Shown here piece by piece: positions 56,108 through 64,000 of a stretch of DNA of 64,000 nt (positions are counted from its first letter, which is position 1; each line of letters opens with the position of its first letter). Position numbers and translations under genes: made by a program. The stretch is taken from positions 1-64,000 of the forward strand of contig NZ_JASXSI010000014.1 of the NCBI RefSeq assembly GCF_030315685.1. The letters are read 5' to 3'. Under the pieces are notes generated by a model that worked only from the letters and a program-made list of their open reading frames with translations, was not told the DNA's origin and did not search any database. Origin of the DNA: Gordonia sp. ABSL11-1. Lineage in GTDB: Bacteria > Actinomycetota > Actinomycetes > Mycobacteriales > Mycobacteriaceae.

Positions 56108-56692
56108 ATGGAGTTGCTGCTCATCCGTCACGCCCAACCGTTTCGGCTGTCGGATCCCGCCGGTGCGGACCCCGCGCTGACCCCCGACGGGCAGGTCCAG
56201 GCACAACGACTGGCAGCCGCACTCGCCGACGGTCGGTACGGGCGTATCGACCGCCTCGTCGCCAGTCCGATGCGGCGCGCGGTCGAGACCGCCGGCTTCG
56301 CGCGGGAGGCTCTCGCACTCGACGTCATCACCGATGAACGACTCGTCGAGCTCGACCACGGGTGGACCACCTATGGTGCCGTCCATGCCTACACCGACCG
56401 CGGTCTGCTCCTCGCCGACATGAATGTGGGCCGACTCGGCGAGAACACCTTCGACCCGACAGCCTTCCGCGCGCGGGTGATCGACGGGATCGAGTCGGTG
56501 GCCCGGGCCGACGGCGACATCGTCGCGGTGGTGTGTCACGGCGGCGTGATCAACGCCTACCTCTCGCAGATTCTCGGCACCGCGACCATGTTCTTCGTCG
56601 AGCCGTTCTACACGTCGGTCACCCGGGTCCTCGCGCAACCCGGCGGCCATCGACAAGTGTTGTCGCTCAACGAGATCGATCATCTACGATGA
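56108..56692 (+). CDS. Histidine phosphatase family protein
   Basis: 194 residues. Phosphoglycerate-mutase-like fold: RHAQP near residue 7 with the phosphorylated histidine, SPMRRAVETA, the second histidine in VCHGGVI, and an acid in LVELDHGW. Removes phosphate from small molecules or phosphoproteins; substrate unknown. Cytoplasmic. Its end overlaps a convergent small frameshifted gene by nine bases. Confidence 0.92.
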   Translation: MELLLIRHAQPFRLSDPAGADPALTPDGQVQAQRLAAALADGRYGRIDRLVASPMRRAVETAGFAREALALDVITDERLVELDHGWTTYGAVHAYTDRGLLLADMNVGRLGENTFDPTAFRARVIDGIESVARADGDIVAVVCHGGVINAYLSQILGTATMFFVEPFYTSVTRVLAQPGGHRQVLSLNEIDHLR

Positions 56693-56894
56693 GGTGACGG
56701 TGTCGGTGTCCCGCGGAACCGCGACCACGCGTTGCGGTGACGACGCCGACGCCCAGATCGCGATAGGCCGATACGCCGACGAGACGACCACGGTGGCGCG
56801 GTAGTACCACCCGGCGCCCCGCGGTGAGCGTCCGCCGGATCGAGCGGGCGAACCGCAACGACTCATCGGCGTCGTATCGAAGCCTCCCGACCAC
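56684..56894 (-). pseudogene. Small basic protein gene, apparently frameshifted
   Basis: From GTG 56894 the frame reads VVGRLRYDADESLRFARSI... Downstream of the run CCCC at 56817-56820, another frame (GWYYRATVVVSSAYRPIAIW..., ending 56684) has very high GC at third positions and clear protein character. Removing one base from the run joins the two into about 69 residues. Not a family I recognise. Adjacent to, and divergent from, the cationic peptide gene at 57006. Confidence 0.45.
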
Positions 56895-57005
56895 CCACAG
56901 GAACCTCCCAGGCAGCGTCGATCCTGCCCCAAGTCCCAGACCGCATTCTCGATGATGTCAACGAGATCCGAACCGGATCGCACACGTCGAGAGAAAGGGA
57001 CGATC

Positions 57006-57122
57006 ATGTCCACCCCGGTCGCCACCAACAACCACAAGGTCCCGCAAGCCCCCGCGCGTCGCCGCCGCCGCGTCCGCCGCTTCGACCAGCGCTCGCACCG
57101 CTGGATCTGGATCTGGCAGTGA
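57006..57122 (+). CDS. Cationic Trp-rich small peptide (38 residues)
   Basis: ATG 57006 follows GAAAGGGACGATC. The peptide has a neutral start (MSTPVATNNHKVPQAPA), an arginine block RRRRRVRRFDQRSHR and a hydrophobic end WIWIWQ. Ten arginines and three alternating tryptophans in 38 residues resemble membrane-active or nucleic-acid-binding peptides. All codons are GC-rich at position three, supporting coding. Too short for normal listing. Converges with the acyl-CoA dehydrogenase-like monooxygenase gene. Confidence 0.5.
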   Translation: MSTPVATNNHKVPQAPARRRRRVRRFDQRSHRWIWIWQ

Positions 57123-57149
57123 CCTTTTCCGGATTCGGGAAATAGCTGT

Positions 57150-58349
57150 TCAGAAGTAGCCGTTGCGCGGCAGCGGCGCGTCGTTCACAAGGCGGTCGCC
57201 GAGGGCGATCGCCTTGTACGACGTGGGATTGTGCAACGTCACCGTGCGGATGTTGCGCCAGTGCCGATCCAGGTTCCGTGCACGACTCGCCGACGACGCG
57301 CCGCCGATGTCGAACAGATCGGTCGCAGCCCGGAGCCCGACGGTGTCCACATGGACTTTCACCTGCGCCGCGGCCACCGACGCGCGGGTGAACAGCTCGG
57401 CATCGATGTGACCCTGCCTGGCAAGGGCGAACGCCGTCTCGATCTCCCGCGCGGCGCCCAGCACCGCGGTCCGCGACACGTGCGCCGCCGCGTCGAGCTC
57501 GCCGACGGTCTTGAGAAGCACGGCATCCTCGCGCGGGGTGTCGCTCGGTGCGTGGTCGAACGTGCGCGACCTCGACCGCAGTAGGTCCACCGCGTCGTCG
57601 GTGACCGACAGCAGGATGCCTGTGATCAGGCCCTGCAGATAGAGCTGGAGGAACGGGCCGTCATTGGCGACCGGTCGGTCGGCCGCCGGATCGGTGAGCT
57701 CGAGAACGTCGTCGTGCCCGACGAATACGTCTGTGAGAGTGGTGGTGCCGGTGCCCGTTCGATGCTGACCGATCCCGTCCCAGTCGTCGACGACGGCGAC
57801 ACCCTCGCGGTCGATCGGCAGGACGACCCGTGCGATCTGGTCACCGCCTGCACCGCCGCGGATCGTCGCGGCCACCGTCACCCAATCCGAGAACGCGGTC
57901 CCGGTGCTGTAGAACTTGGCGCCCGAGAGCAGCCAGCCGCCGTCGATCGGGCGGAGTTCGGTCGCGAACGCCTTCGCCCCGGCCGTGCCCGTGCGTTCAC
58001 TGGTCGCATTGCCGAAGATCTTTCCGGCGGCGATCTCCGCGCTCCAGCGATCTCGCACGGGCCCCGCCGGTAGGCGTCGGACCTGTTCGACGAACCAGAA
58101 GTGCGACCTCAGGATGTGCGCGACGATCGGGTCGGCGCGGGCCAGATCGATCAGGAAATCGAAGAACTCGACGATGTCTGCACCAGCTGACGCCGCGTCG
58201 TCGAGGGTCAGGGCCGTATAGCCCGTATCACTGAGCAGGCGCACCTGCGCGTGGGGGTCGGTGCCCGACCGTTCGCGCGCCGCGGAATCGGTGGCGATGT
58301 CGGTGAGGACGGAATCGCGATCGGCGGCGACGCGCGTCACGACGGTCAT
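57150..58349 (-). CDS. Acyl-CoA dehydrogenase-fold flavin monooxygenase (SfnB/DszC-like)
   Basis: 399 residues. Acyl-CoA dehydrogenase fold with the N-terminal helical domain, FGNATSERTGTAGAKAFATEL and LSGAKFYSTGTAFSDW in the flavin-binding middle domain, and ASSASRARNLDRHWRNIRTVTLHNP at the end, the pattern of DszC/SfnB oxygenases rather than true dehydrogenases. Uses reduced FMN from a separate reductase to oxidise organosulfur compounds. Starts inside the end of the DmoA/NtaA-type gene (ATGA). Substrate here unknown. Confidence 0.88.
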   Translation of the reverse strand: MTVVTRVAADRDSVLTDIATDSAARERSGTDPHAQVRLLSDTGYTALTLDDAASAGADIVEFFDFLIDLARADPIVAHILRSHFWFVEQVRRLPAGPVRDRWSAEIAAGKIFGNATSERTGTAGAKAFATELRPIDGGWLLSGAKFYSTGTAFSDWVTVAATIRGGAGGDQIARVVLPIDREGVAVVDDWDGIGQHRTGTGTTTLTDVFVGHDDVLELTDPAADRPVANDGPFLQLYLQGLITGILLSVTDDAVDLLRSRSRTFDHAPSDTPREDAVLLKTVGELDAAAHVSRTAVLGAAREIETAFALARQGHIDAELFTRASVAAAQVKVHVDTVGLRAATDLFDIGGASSASRARNLDRHWRNIRTVTLHNPTSYKAIALGDRLVNDAPLPRNGYF

Positions 58350-59746
58350 GCCGACACCTCGACGGCCGGCGCGAACGCGCCGCGGTAGCGGGCCGCCGGA
58401 TGCGAGTCCGGGAGGCGGTCGCGGCCGGTGAGCTTGTTGCGGACGGTGCCCGGCGCGTACTCGCGCTGGGCCAGGCCGCGATCACGCAGCACCGGCAGCA
58501 CGTGCTCGGTGAACTCGATGTAGCTCCCCGGGATCGTCGCGTTGATGACGTTCACACCGTCGACGCCCGCGTCGCGCCACTGCTCCAGACGATCCGCGAT
58601 CTGCTCGGGTGTGCCCACGATCCGGCCGCTCCGACTGCGCAACTCGGCGAGATCCCGAACCGTTGGCTCACGATCGGGCACCGCCTCGCGCAGCCACAGC
58701 AGTGTGCTCTGGGTGCCCTCGGTGCGGATCTCGCCGATAGGGGTGTCGAGGTCGTAGAAGCCGAGATCGAATCCCAGTCCGCCGGCCGAGTGGGCGATCA
58801 TCGTGCTCGGATCGATGAACTCGTCGAGTTCCGCGGACTTGCGCTTCGCCTCCTCCTCGGTGCTGCCGATCACAAAGGACAAACCCTGGAAGAAGTTCAG
58901 ATCGTGCGGATCGCGTCCGGCCTCGGCCACGAGACGGCGTGTGTCGTCGACGAGACCCTTCGCGGCGGCCGGGCTCGGCGAGACGATGAACTGCGCCTCG
59001 GCATTGCGCGCGGCGAAACGTCGACCGGTGTGTGACGATCCGGCCTGGAAAAGGACCGGGGTGCGCTGCGGTGACGGCGCCGACAGATGCGGTCCCTCCA
59101 CGCGGTAGTGCTCACCGACGTGATGGATCTTGTGGACCTTGTCGAAGTCGGCGTGGATGCCGCTGGCCTGATCTTGGATGAGGGCGTCGTCGTCCCAGGA
59201 GCCCTCCCACAGTTTGTAGACGACGTCGACGTACTCATCGGCCCACGCGTACCGGTCGTCGTGCCCGGTGATGCCGTCGTGCCCGAAGTTCCGCCAGGCG
59301 TTCGACGACAGGCTCGTCACGATGTTCCACGCGATCCGACCGCGCGAGGCGTGATCCAGCGTCGAGATCTTGCGGGCGAAGTCGAACGGGTGCTCCTGCA
59401 GGATCGAACTCGTGATCGCGATGCCGAGATTCTCGGTGTGTGAGGCCAGCGCCGAGGCGAGGACGAGCGGATCGTTGCTGGGGATCTGCAATCCCGTGTC
59501 GACGAACTTCTTCCAATCGCCTTGGTAGTCGTCGTACAGACCGACGACGTCGGCGAAGAAGATGAAGTCGAACCGGGCCTCCTCCAGCGTCTTCGCGAGG
59601 TCGATCCAGTGCTCGAGGGAGTTGAAGTCCGTTTGCTGAGCACCCGGGACACGCCACGCCCCATGAAGGATGTGGGACGTGGTGTTCATCACGAAAGCGG
59701 AGAAACGCAGGGGTTTTGGGTCTGCCACCCGCCCGACGCTAGTCAA
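58346..59746 (-). CDS. FMN-dependent monooxygenase, NtaA/SnaA/DszA family
   Basis: 466 residues, luciferase-like TIM barrel. Typical landmarks: LEHWIDLAKTLEEARFDFIFFAD, GRIAWNIVTSLSSNAWRNFG, DDRYAWADEYVDVVYKLWEGSW, FQAGSSHTGRRFAARNAEAQF. Oxidises sulfones, nitrilotriacetate-like or other small substrates with reduced FMN. Coupled with the DszC-like gene and divergent from an ABC importer, suggesting uptake and oxidation of one sulfur- or nitrogen-containing compound. Confidence 0.93.
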   Translation of the reverse strand: MTSVGRVADPKPLRFSAFVMNTTSHILHGAWRVPGAQQTDFNSLEHWIDLAKTLEEARFDFIFFADVVGLYDDYQGDWKKFVDTGLQIPSNDPLVLASALASHTENLGIAITSSILQEHPFDFARKISTLDHASRGRIAWNIVTSLSSNAWRNFGHDGITGHDDRYAWADEYVDVVYKLWEGSWDDDALIQDQASGIHADFDKVHKIHHVGEHYRVEGPHLSAPSPQRTPVLFQAGSSHTGRRFAARNAEAQFIVSPSPAAAKGLVDDTRRLVAEAGRDPHDLNFFQGLSFVIGSTEEEAKRKSAELDEFIDPSTMIAHSAGGLGFDLGFYDLDTPIGEIRTEGTQSTLLWLREAVPDREPTVRDLAELRSRSGRIVGTPEQIADRLEQWRDAGVDGVNVINATIPGSYIEFTEHVLPVLRDRGLAQREYAPGTVRNKLTGRDRLPDSHPAARYRGAFAPAVEVSA

Positions 59747-59908
59747 CCGCGATCGTTCGGCGCGCCGTTGCGCTCACCGTGAACCGAAGACCTGACTGTC
59801 CGCCGACATCTCGTTAGCGTTCTCGCCGAACCGCGGGTCGTTGCTGCGCACGATCCGTCACCCATCATTCGCCTGGTCGTGCACCACCCGTCATCGAGGA
59901 GCTCCACC

Positions 59909-61576
59909 GTGTTCAGATATGTCCGCCGACCGCGGACCCGAGTGCTCCTCGCGGTGGGTCTCTCCGCCGCGGCGTTGCTGTCGGCATGCGGTCAGCGACC
60001 CGGGACGGGCGACGGCACCTCCACGGGGGTCGCGGCCGCTGACGGCGATTACGTGTCCGGCGGTGTCATCGAGTACGGCCACGAGCAGGAACCGCCGTGC
60101 GTCCACGGCGGCTGGGTCCAGAATGCCTATCTCGCACGGCAATACCTCGACAACCTGGTGTCCCTCGACGACAACGGCCGACCGGTGCCGTGGCTCGCGA
60201 CGAGCTGGGACATCTCACCCGACCGGCGTACCTATACGTTCCACCTCAAGCCGGACGTGAAGTTCACCGACGGCACTCCGCTCGACGCCGCGGCGGTCAA
60301 GACCAACTTCGACGCCTACCTGAACCCCGAGAACCCGAACGGCACGGTCGCCGCCTACATCGGCCAGTACTACGAGGGTGGAGAGGTCGTCGACCGCAAC
60401 ACCATTGCACTGCACCTGAAGTCGCCGTACAGTCCGCTGCTCACCGTACTGACCCAGGGCTACTTCGGTATCCAGTCACCGACCGCCCTGGCCCGTGGCG
60501 CCGAGGCCAACTGCTCCCGGCCCGTCGGGTCCGGACCGTTCGTCATCGATCGTTGGGACCGCAACCGCAGTATCACCTTCGTGCGCAATCCGAACTACAA
60601 CTCGGCCCCGGCCAACGCCCGCCACCAGGGCCCGGCCTACGTGGACAAGGTGATCTGGAAGTTCCTCAAGGACCCGGTGCTGCGTTACGGCTCACTCACC
60701 AGCGGATCCTCCGACGTGATCTACAACGTGCCGCCCATCAACTGGGCCGACGCGACGACACGCTTCCAGACGAAGCAGTACGTGACCCCGGGTCGCCCGA
60801 ACGCGATCACCCTCAACGTCGACCACGCACCGTTCGACGACGTCCGGGTCCGGCAGGCCTTTGCCTACTCCGCGGATCGTCAGAAGGCGGTCGAGACCGC
60901 GTATCTCGGTGTGGTGCCCTACAACCCGAACGGTGCGCTGAGCCAGAGCACCCCCGACTACGACCCCACCGCCGGCGCATACCCCAGAGACACCGCGAAG
61001 GCGGACGCCTTGCTCGACCAGGCGGGGTGGACCCAGCGTGACGACGACGGTGTCCGCACCAAGGACGGTCGCCGACTCAGCGCACGCGTCGTCTACGCCG
61101 CCGACGCGATCATCGGTCCGGAGGGCGCCGCCATCCTGCAGGATGTCGCCTACCAGGCGAAGCAGGTGGGCTTCGACATCCAGCTCGTGCCGGCCACCCA
61201 GAGCGAGTACTTCGGCGGGCAGTACGCCAAGGCCGACACCTACGACGCGTACGTCGGTTACTGGACCAGTCCGACCCCGGGGCTGCTCTATATCAACTGG
61301 CGACAGCGCCTCGAGGACAACCCGAATCCGTACAACAACGCCTTCTACAACGATCCGACGCTGCAGGGCCTCATCGAAAAGGCAAACAGCTCAGCAGATC
61401 CCGCCGAGCAGCGGGCCTACTACACGCGGGCGCAACAGGTCATCGGTGATCAGGCACTGGCCATCGGGCTCTACACCCAGACCACCTCGATCGCGACCAA
61501 CCCGAAGCTGCATGACGTGTGGATCGAGAAATCCCAAGGTGAGCCGGTCTTCTCGGATGCGAGGTTTGTGCGATGA
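59909..61576 (+). CDS. ABC transporter substrate-binding lipoprotein (SBP family 5)
   Basis: 555 residues from GTG 59909, placed after GAGGAGCTCCACC. Lipoprotein signal with LLSACGQ (cysteine near residue 28). Family 5 features: YLARQYLDNLVSLDDNG, WDISPDRRTYTFHLKPDVKFTDGTPL, VGSGPFVIDRW and FDDVRVRQAFAYSADR. Captures the substrate outside the membrane for the permeases that follow; despite oligopeptide-like ancestry, members of such clusters often bind other small molecules. Divergent from the monooxygenases. Confidence 0.93.
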   Translation: MFRYVRRPRTRVLLAVGLSAAALLSACGQRPGTGDGTSTGVAAADGDYVSGGVIEYGHEQEPPCVHGGWVQNAYLARQYLDNLVSLDDNGRPVPWLATSWDISPDRRTYTFHLKPDVKFTDGTPLDAAAVKTNFDAYLNPENPNGTVAAYIGQYYEGGEVVDRNTIALHLKSPYSPLLTVLTQGYFGIQSPTALARGAEANCSRPVGSGPFVIDRWDRNRSITFVRNPNYNSAPANARHQGPAYVDKVIWKFLKDPVLRYGSLTSGSSDVIYNVPPINWADATTRFQTKQYVTPGRPNAITLNVDHAPFDDVRVRQAFAYSADRQKAVETAYLGVVPYNPNGALSQSTPDYDPTAGAYPRDTAKADALLDQAGWTQRDDDGVRTKDGRRLSARVVYAADAIIGPEGAAILQDVAYQAKQVGFDIQLVPATQSEYFGGQYAKADTYDAYVGYWTSPTPGLLYINWRQRLEDNPNPYNNAFYNDPTLQGLIEKANSSADPAEQRAYYTRAQQVIGDQALAIGLYTQTTSIATNPKLHDVWIEKSQGEPVFSDARFVR

Positions 61577-62595
61577 CGACACTGATCGACGAGACGACGG
61601 CGTCCCGCGGCGACGGTGACCGGACGACCGGTGATCGTCGCCGACGGGGGAGCGGCAGGGCATGGCTGCGCTGGCTCGGCAAGCTAGGCTCCGCGGTCTT
61701 CGTGCTGTGGGCCGCTGCGACGGTCACGTTCCTGCTGCAGGTGCTCGCGCCCGGCGATCGGGCGACGCTGCTGCTCAACCTGTCGTCCGGCCAGAGTCGC
61801 GAACGCACTCCCGACGAGATCGCACCCGTCAACGCACAATACGGCTTCACCGATCCGATCTGGCAGCAGTATCTGCACTACCTCGGCGGACTGCTGCACG
61901 GTGACCTCGGGACGTCGTATCAACTGCAGCAGCCGGTCACCCAGGTCATCGGTGAGCAGATCGGCCCGACACTGGTGTTGACGGTCAGTGCGCTCATCGT
62001 CGCGTGGCTGCTCGTGCTCGTCACGACGACGCTGACGGCGGGCCGTCGGGGACCGTGGGGAGCGATCGGTGCTCTCGTCGAGACGGTCAGCGCCGGCCTG
62101 CCGCAGTACTGGCTGGGCTCCATCCTGTTGGTGGTCTTCGCCATCAACCTGGCCTGGTTCCCGGTGGAGAGCGGCACTGGTCTGTACGGCCTGGTGTTGC
62201 CGGTGCTGACGCTGGCGATCCCGCTGGCCGGATTCCTGGGCAGCGTGGCCCGCGACGAGTTCGCCCGCGCTCTCGACCAACCGTTCGTGCTGACCGCCCG
62301 CAGCCGAGGCCTCGGGGATCTGTCCGTCCGCGCACGACATGTGCTGCGGCACTCTGTGATCCCTGCGATCACGGTATCCGGTTGGGCGATGGGCGCCCTG
62401 CTGTCGGGGGCGGTCATCGCGGAGACGGTGTTCGCCCGGGCCGGGATCGGACAGACCCTCGTCGCCGCGGCCAGCTCACGCGATGTCCCGCTCGTCAGCG
62501 GCATCGTCGTCCTCGTCGCCGCGATCTACATCGTCGCCAACCTGCTCGTCGATGTGCTCTACACCGTCATCGACCCACGGATCGAGGTCCCATGA
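61573..62595 (+). CDS. ABC transporter permease (DppB type)
   Basis: 340 residues, six transmembrane helices, with the N-terminal one near residue 35 and the GDLGTSYQLQQPV loop typical of DppB-like permeases. The cytoplasmic coupling EAA-like loop is in ALDQPFVLTARSRGLGDLSVRARHVLRHSVIPAI. Overlaps the binding-protein gene by four bases and the next permease likewise. Confidence 0.93.
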   Translation: MTTLIDETTASRGDGDRTTGDRRRRGSGRAWLRWLGKLGSAVFVLWAAATVTFLLQVLAPGDRATLLLNLSSGQSRERTPDEIAPVNAQYGFTDPIWQQYLHYLGGLLHGDLGTSYQLQQPVTQVIGEQIGPTLVLTVSALIVAWLLVLVTTTLTAGRRGPWGAIGALVETVSAGLPQYWLGSILLVVFAINLAWFPVESGTGLYGLVLPVLTLAIPLAGFLGSVARDEFARALDQPFVLTARSRGLGDLSVRARHVLRHSVIPAITVSGWAMGALLSGAVIAETVFARAGIGQTLVAAASSRDVPLVSGIVVLVAAIYIVANLLVDVLYTVIDPRIEVP

Positions 62596-63482
62596 CCATT
62601 CTGTCGCCACGCCCCACCGCAGATGCCGGCGGAAGTGCCGGTGCGAATGCTGCAGTCGACGTCAACGGCCGGCGCTGGTCGGTGCCGCCGACCGTCGCCG
62701 CTGCCATCGTGGTCCTGGCGCTGCTCGCCGTCGCCGTCGTCGTGCCCGCGCTCCTCGCCCCGTACGATCCGCTCGCGATCAACCTGGACGCCACGCTGTC
62801 GCCGCCGAGCTGGGCGCATCCGTTCGGAACGGATCTGTCCGGTCGGGATCTGTTGAGCCGGGTCATCTTCGGGACCCGACAGTCGTTGGCCATCGGCTTC
62901 GGTGCTGTCGGTGTGGCGCTGGTCCTCGCCATCGTCCTCGGGATCACCGCGGGTCTGTCGGGCCGGGTCGCGCAGGCGCTGGCGAACCGCTGGATCGACG
63001 TGATGTTTGCGTTCCCGACGATTCTGCTCGGCCTGCTCATCACCTCGGTGTTCGGGCCCGGACCGTGGACCCTGGTGTTCGCCATCGGGATCGGCATCGC
63101 GCCGGGGTACGCGCGGATCGTCCGCGGCCAGGTGCTCACCGTCCGAGAGGCCCCGTACATCGAGGCGGCGACCGCGCTCGGACACTCACGACGGCGAATC
63201 CTGCTGCAGCACATCGCACCCAATGCACTACGTCCCATGGTGGTCACCGCGACACTCGGCATCGGGCAGGCAATCATCTGGGCGTCCGGATTGGCCTACC
63301 TGGGGCTGGGTGTCGCGCCGCCATCGCCGGAGTGGGGAGCGCTGCTCGACGCCGGCCGTACCTACATCACGGTCGCCTGGTGGCTGGAGATCTTCCCCGG
63401 ACTCGTCATCGTGCTCACCGCCCTCGCATTCACCACCGTGGGACGCCACCTCGGCGCCCGACTGGAAGGAACGACCCGATGA
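62592..63482 (+). CDS. ABC transporter permease (DppC type)
   Basis: 296 residues from ATG 62592, which overlaps the previous stop. N-terminal helix AAAIVVLALLAVAVVVPALLA, then HPFGTDLSGRDLLSRVIFGTRQSL, a hallmark of DppC/OppC permeases, and the coupling loop EAPYIEAATALGHSRRRILLQHIAPNA. Pairs with the upstream DppB-type subunit. Confidence 0.94.
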   Translation: MTILSPRPTADAGGSAGANAAVDVNGRRWSVPPTVAAAIVVLALLAVAVVVPALLAPYDPLAINLDATLSPPSWAHPFGTDLSGRDLLSRVIFGTRQSLAIGFGAVGVALVLAIVLGITAGLSGRVAQALANRWIDVMFAFPTILLGLLITSVFGPGPWTLVFAIGIGIAPGYARIVRGQVLTVREAPYIEAATALGHSRRRILLQHIAPNALRPMVVTATLGIGQAIIWASGLAYLGLGVAPPSPEWGALLDAGRTYITVAWWLEIFPGLVIVLTALAFTTVGRHLGARLEGTTR

Positions 63483-64000
63483 CCACCGTTGCCTCCACCA
63501 CATCAGGCGCGGCAGACCTGGCCGACGACGTCCGGGACGCCGATCAGCCGCTCGCCGCGGTCCGCGACCTCCGCGTCTCCTTCGGCGGTCGCGAAGTCGT
63601 CCGGGGAGTCTCCTTCGAGGTGAATGCCGGCGAATGCCTCGCCATCGTCGGGGAGTCGGGGTCCGGGAAATCGGTCACCGCGCGCACGCTCATCGGCCTG
63701 ACCGGTGACGGCGCTCGGATCGATGCGGACGCCGTGACGTTCGGCGGACGTTCGCTCCTGGGTCTCACCGATCGGCAGTGGCGGCAGATCCGAGGTCGGG
63801 AGATCGGGTTCGTCCTGCAGGACGCGCTGGTGTCGCTAGACCAGTTGCGCACGGTCGGCAGCGAGATCGGTGAGGCTTGGAGTGCCCACCACGGTCTGCG
63901 GCTGGGACCGGCCGCCCTACGACGGGCGGAGCGTGACGAGAAGGTCGTCGAACTCCTCGGTCTCGTCGGCGTACCCGAACCCCGGGTGCGAGCCGGACAG
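63479..64000 (+). CDS. ABC transporter ATP-binding protein, 3'-truncated by window end
   Basis: 174 residues visible. Walker A GESGSGKS and Q-loop VLQDALVSLDQ in a DppD/OppD-like ATPase; the signature motif and Walker B lie beyond position 64000. ATG 63479 overlaps the permease stop (ATGA). Energises the import system. Confidence 0.92.
   Translation, partial: MTTVASTTSGAADLADDVRDADQPLAAVRDLRVSFGGREVVRGVSFEVNAGECLAIVGESGSGKSVTARTLIGLTGDGARIDADAVTFGGRSLLGLTDRQWRQIRGREIGFVLQDALVSLDQLRTVGSEIGEAWSAHHGLRLGPAALRRAERDEKVVELLGLVGVPEPRVRAGQ

Overview
The window is high-GC actinobacterial DNA with GTG/TTG starts and ATGA-overlapping operons. The fixed gene order ppiA – PH-domain gene – crgA – pabA/trpG – pknB – pknA – pbpA – rodA – pstP – fhaB – fhaA – tRNA-Leu is the mycobacterial origin-proximal cell-wall/division block. 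Other content (small secreted paralogues, Stf0/CysD/CysNC, DszA/DszC-like monooxygenases, DUF3556) suggests Gordonia or a close relative in the Mycobacteriales; the genus is an inference.

Layout. 0.2-5.1 kb: accessory envelope genes, including three paralogous small secreted two-cysteine proteins, a one-pass membrane protein, a glycine-zipper secreted protein and a MinD-like protein whose P-loop has lost its lysines. 5.3-20.3 kb: the conserved growth and division block. It adds a 57-codon CwsA-like gene, a hairpin covering the rhomboid start codon, and DnaA-box-like sites upstream of the PH-domain gene. 20.3-34.5 kb: an island beside tRNA-Leu(CAG) that looks like defence. It holds type I restriction-modification (hsdM frameshifted), a Sll1717-like P-loop ATPase, an AAA+ ATPase/subtilase pair of the IetAS type, a broken gene of unknown function, and a TIGR02391/Ymh-like HEPN protein. 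34.5-42.7 kb: lipid-type catabolism (two SDRs, an acyl-CoA dehydrogenase, two TetR regulators, a secreted lipase, a phosphotriesterase-like lactonase). Three unlisted micropeptide genes (21-24 codons) with near-perfect Shine-Dalgarno sequences are interleaved with these. 42.8-48.1 kb: sulfatase, then the Stf0 sulfotransferase–cysD–cysNC operon that makes and uses PAPS. 48.2-57.1 kb: a lipoprotein, a PH-like protein, DUF1266, minisatellite repeats, and a decaying stretch (AMP-ligase, DUF3556, PucR fragments) around an intact FAD oxidoreductase. 57.1-64 kb: an organosulfur-type module of two flavin monooxygenases divergent from an oligopeptide/nickel-type ABC importer that runs off the window.

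A cross-cutting observation is that nine separate reading-frame breaks are each repaired by adding or removing one base in a short mononucleotide run. Sequence or assembly error therefore has to be excluded before these genes are called dead, although the AMP-ligase also carries a large internal deletion and DUF3556 has lost its start codon. The most novel items are the micropeptide family, the composition of the defence island with its unassigned gene, and the small two-cysteine secreted family.
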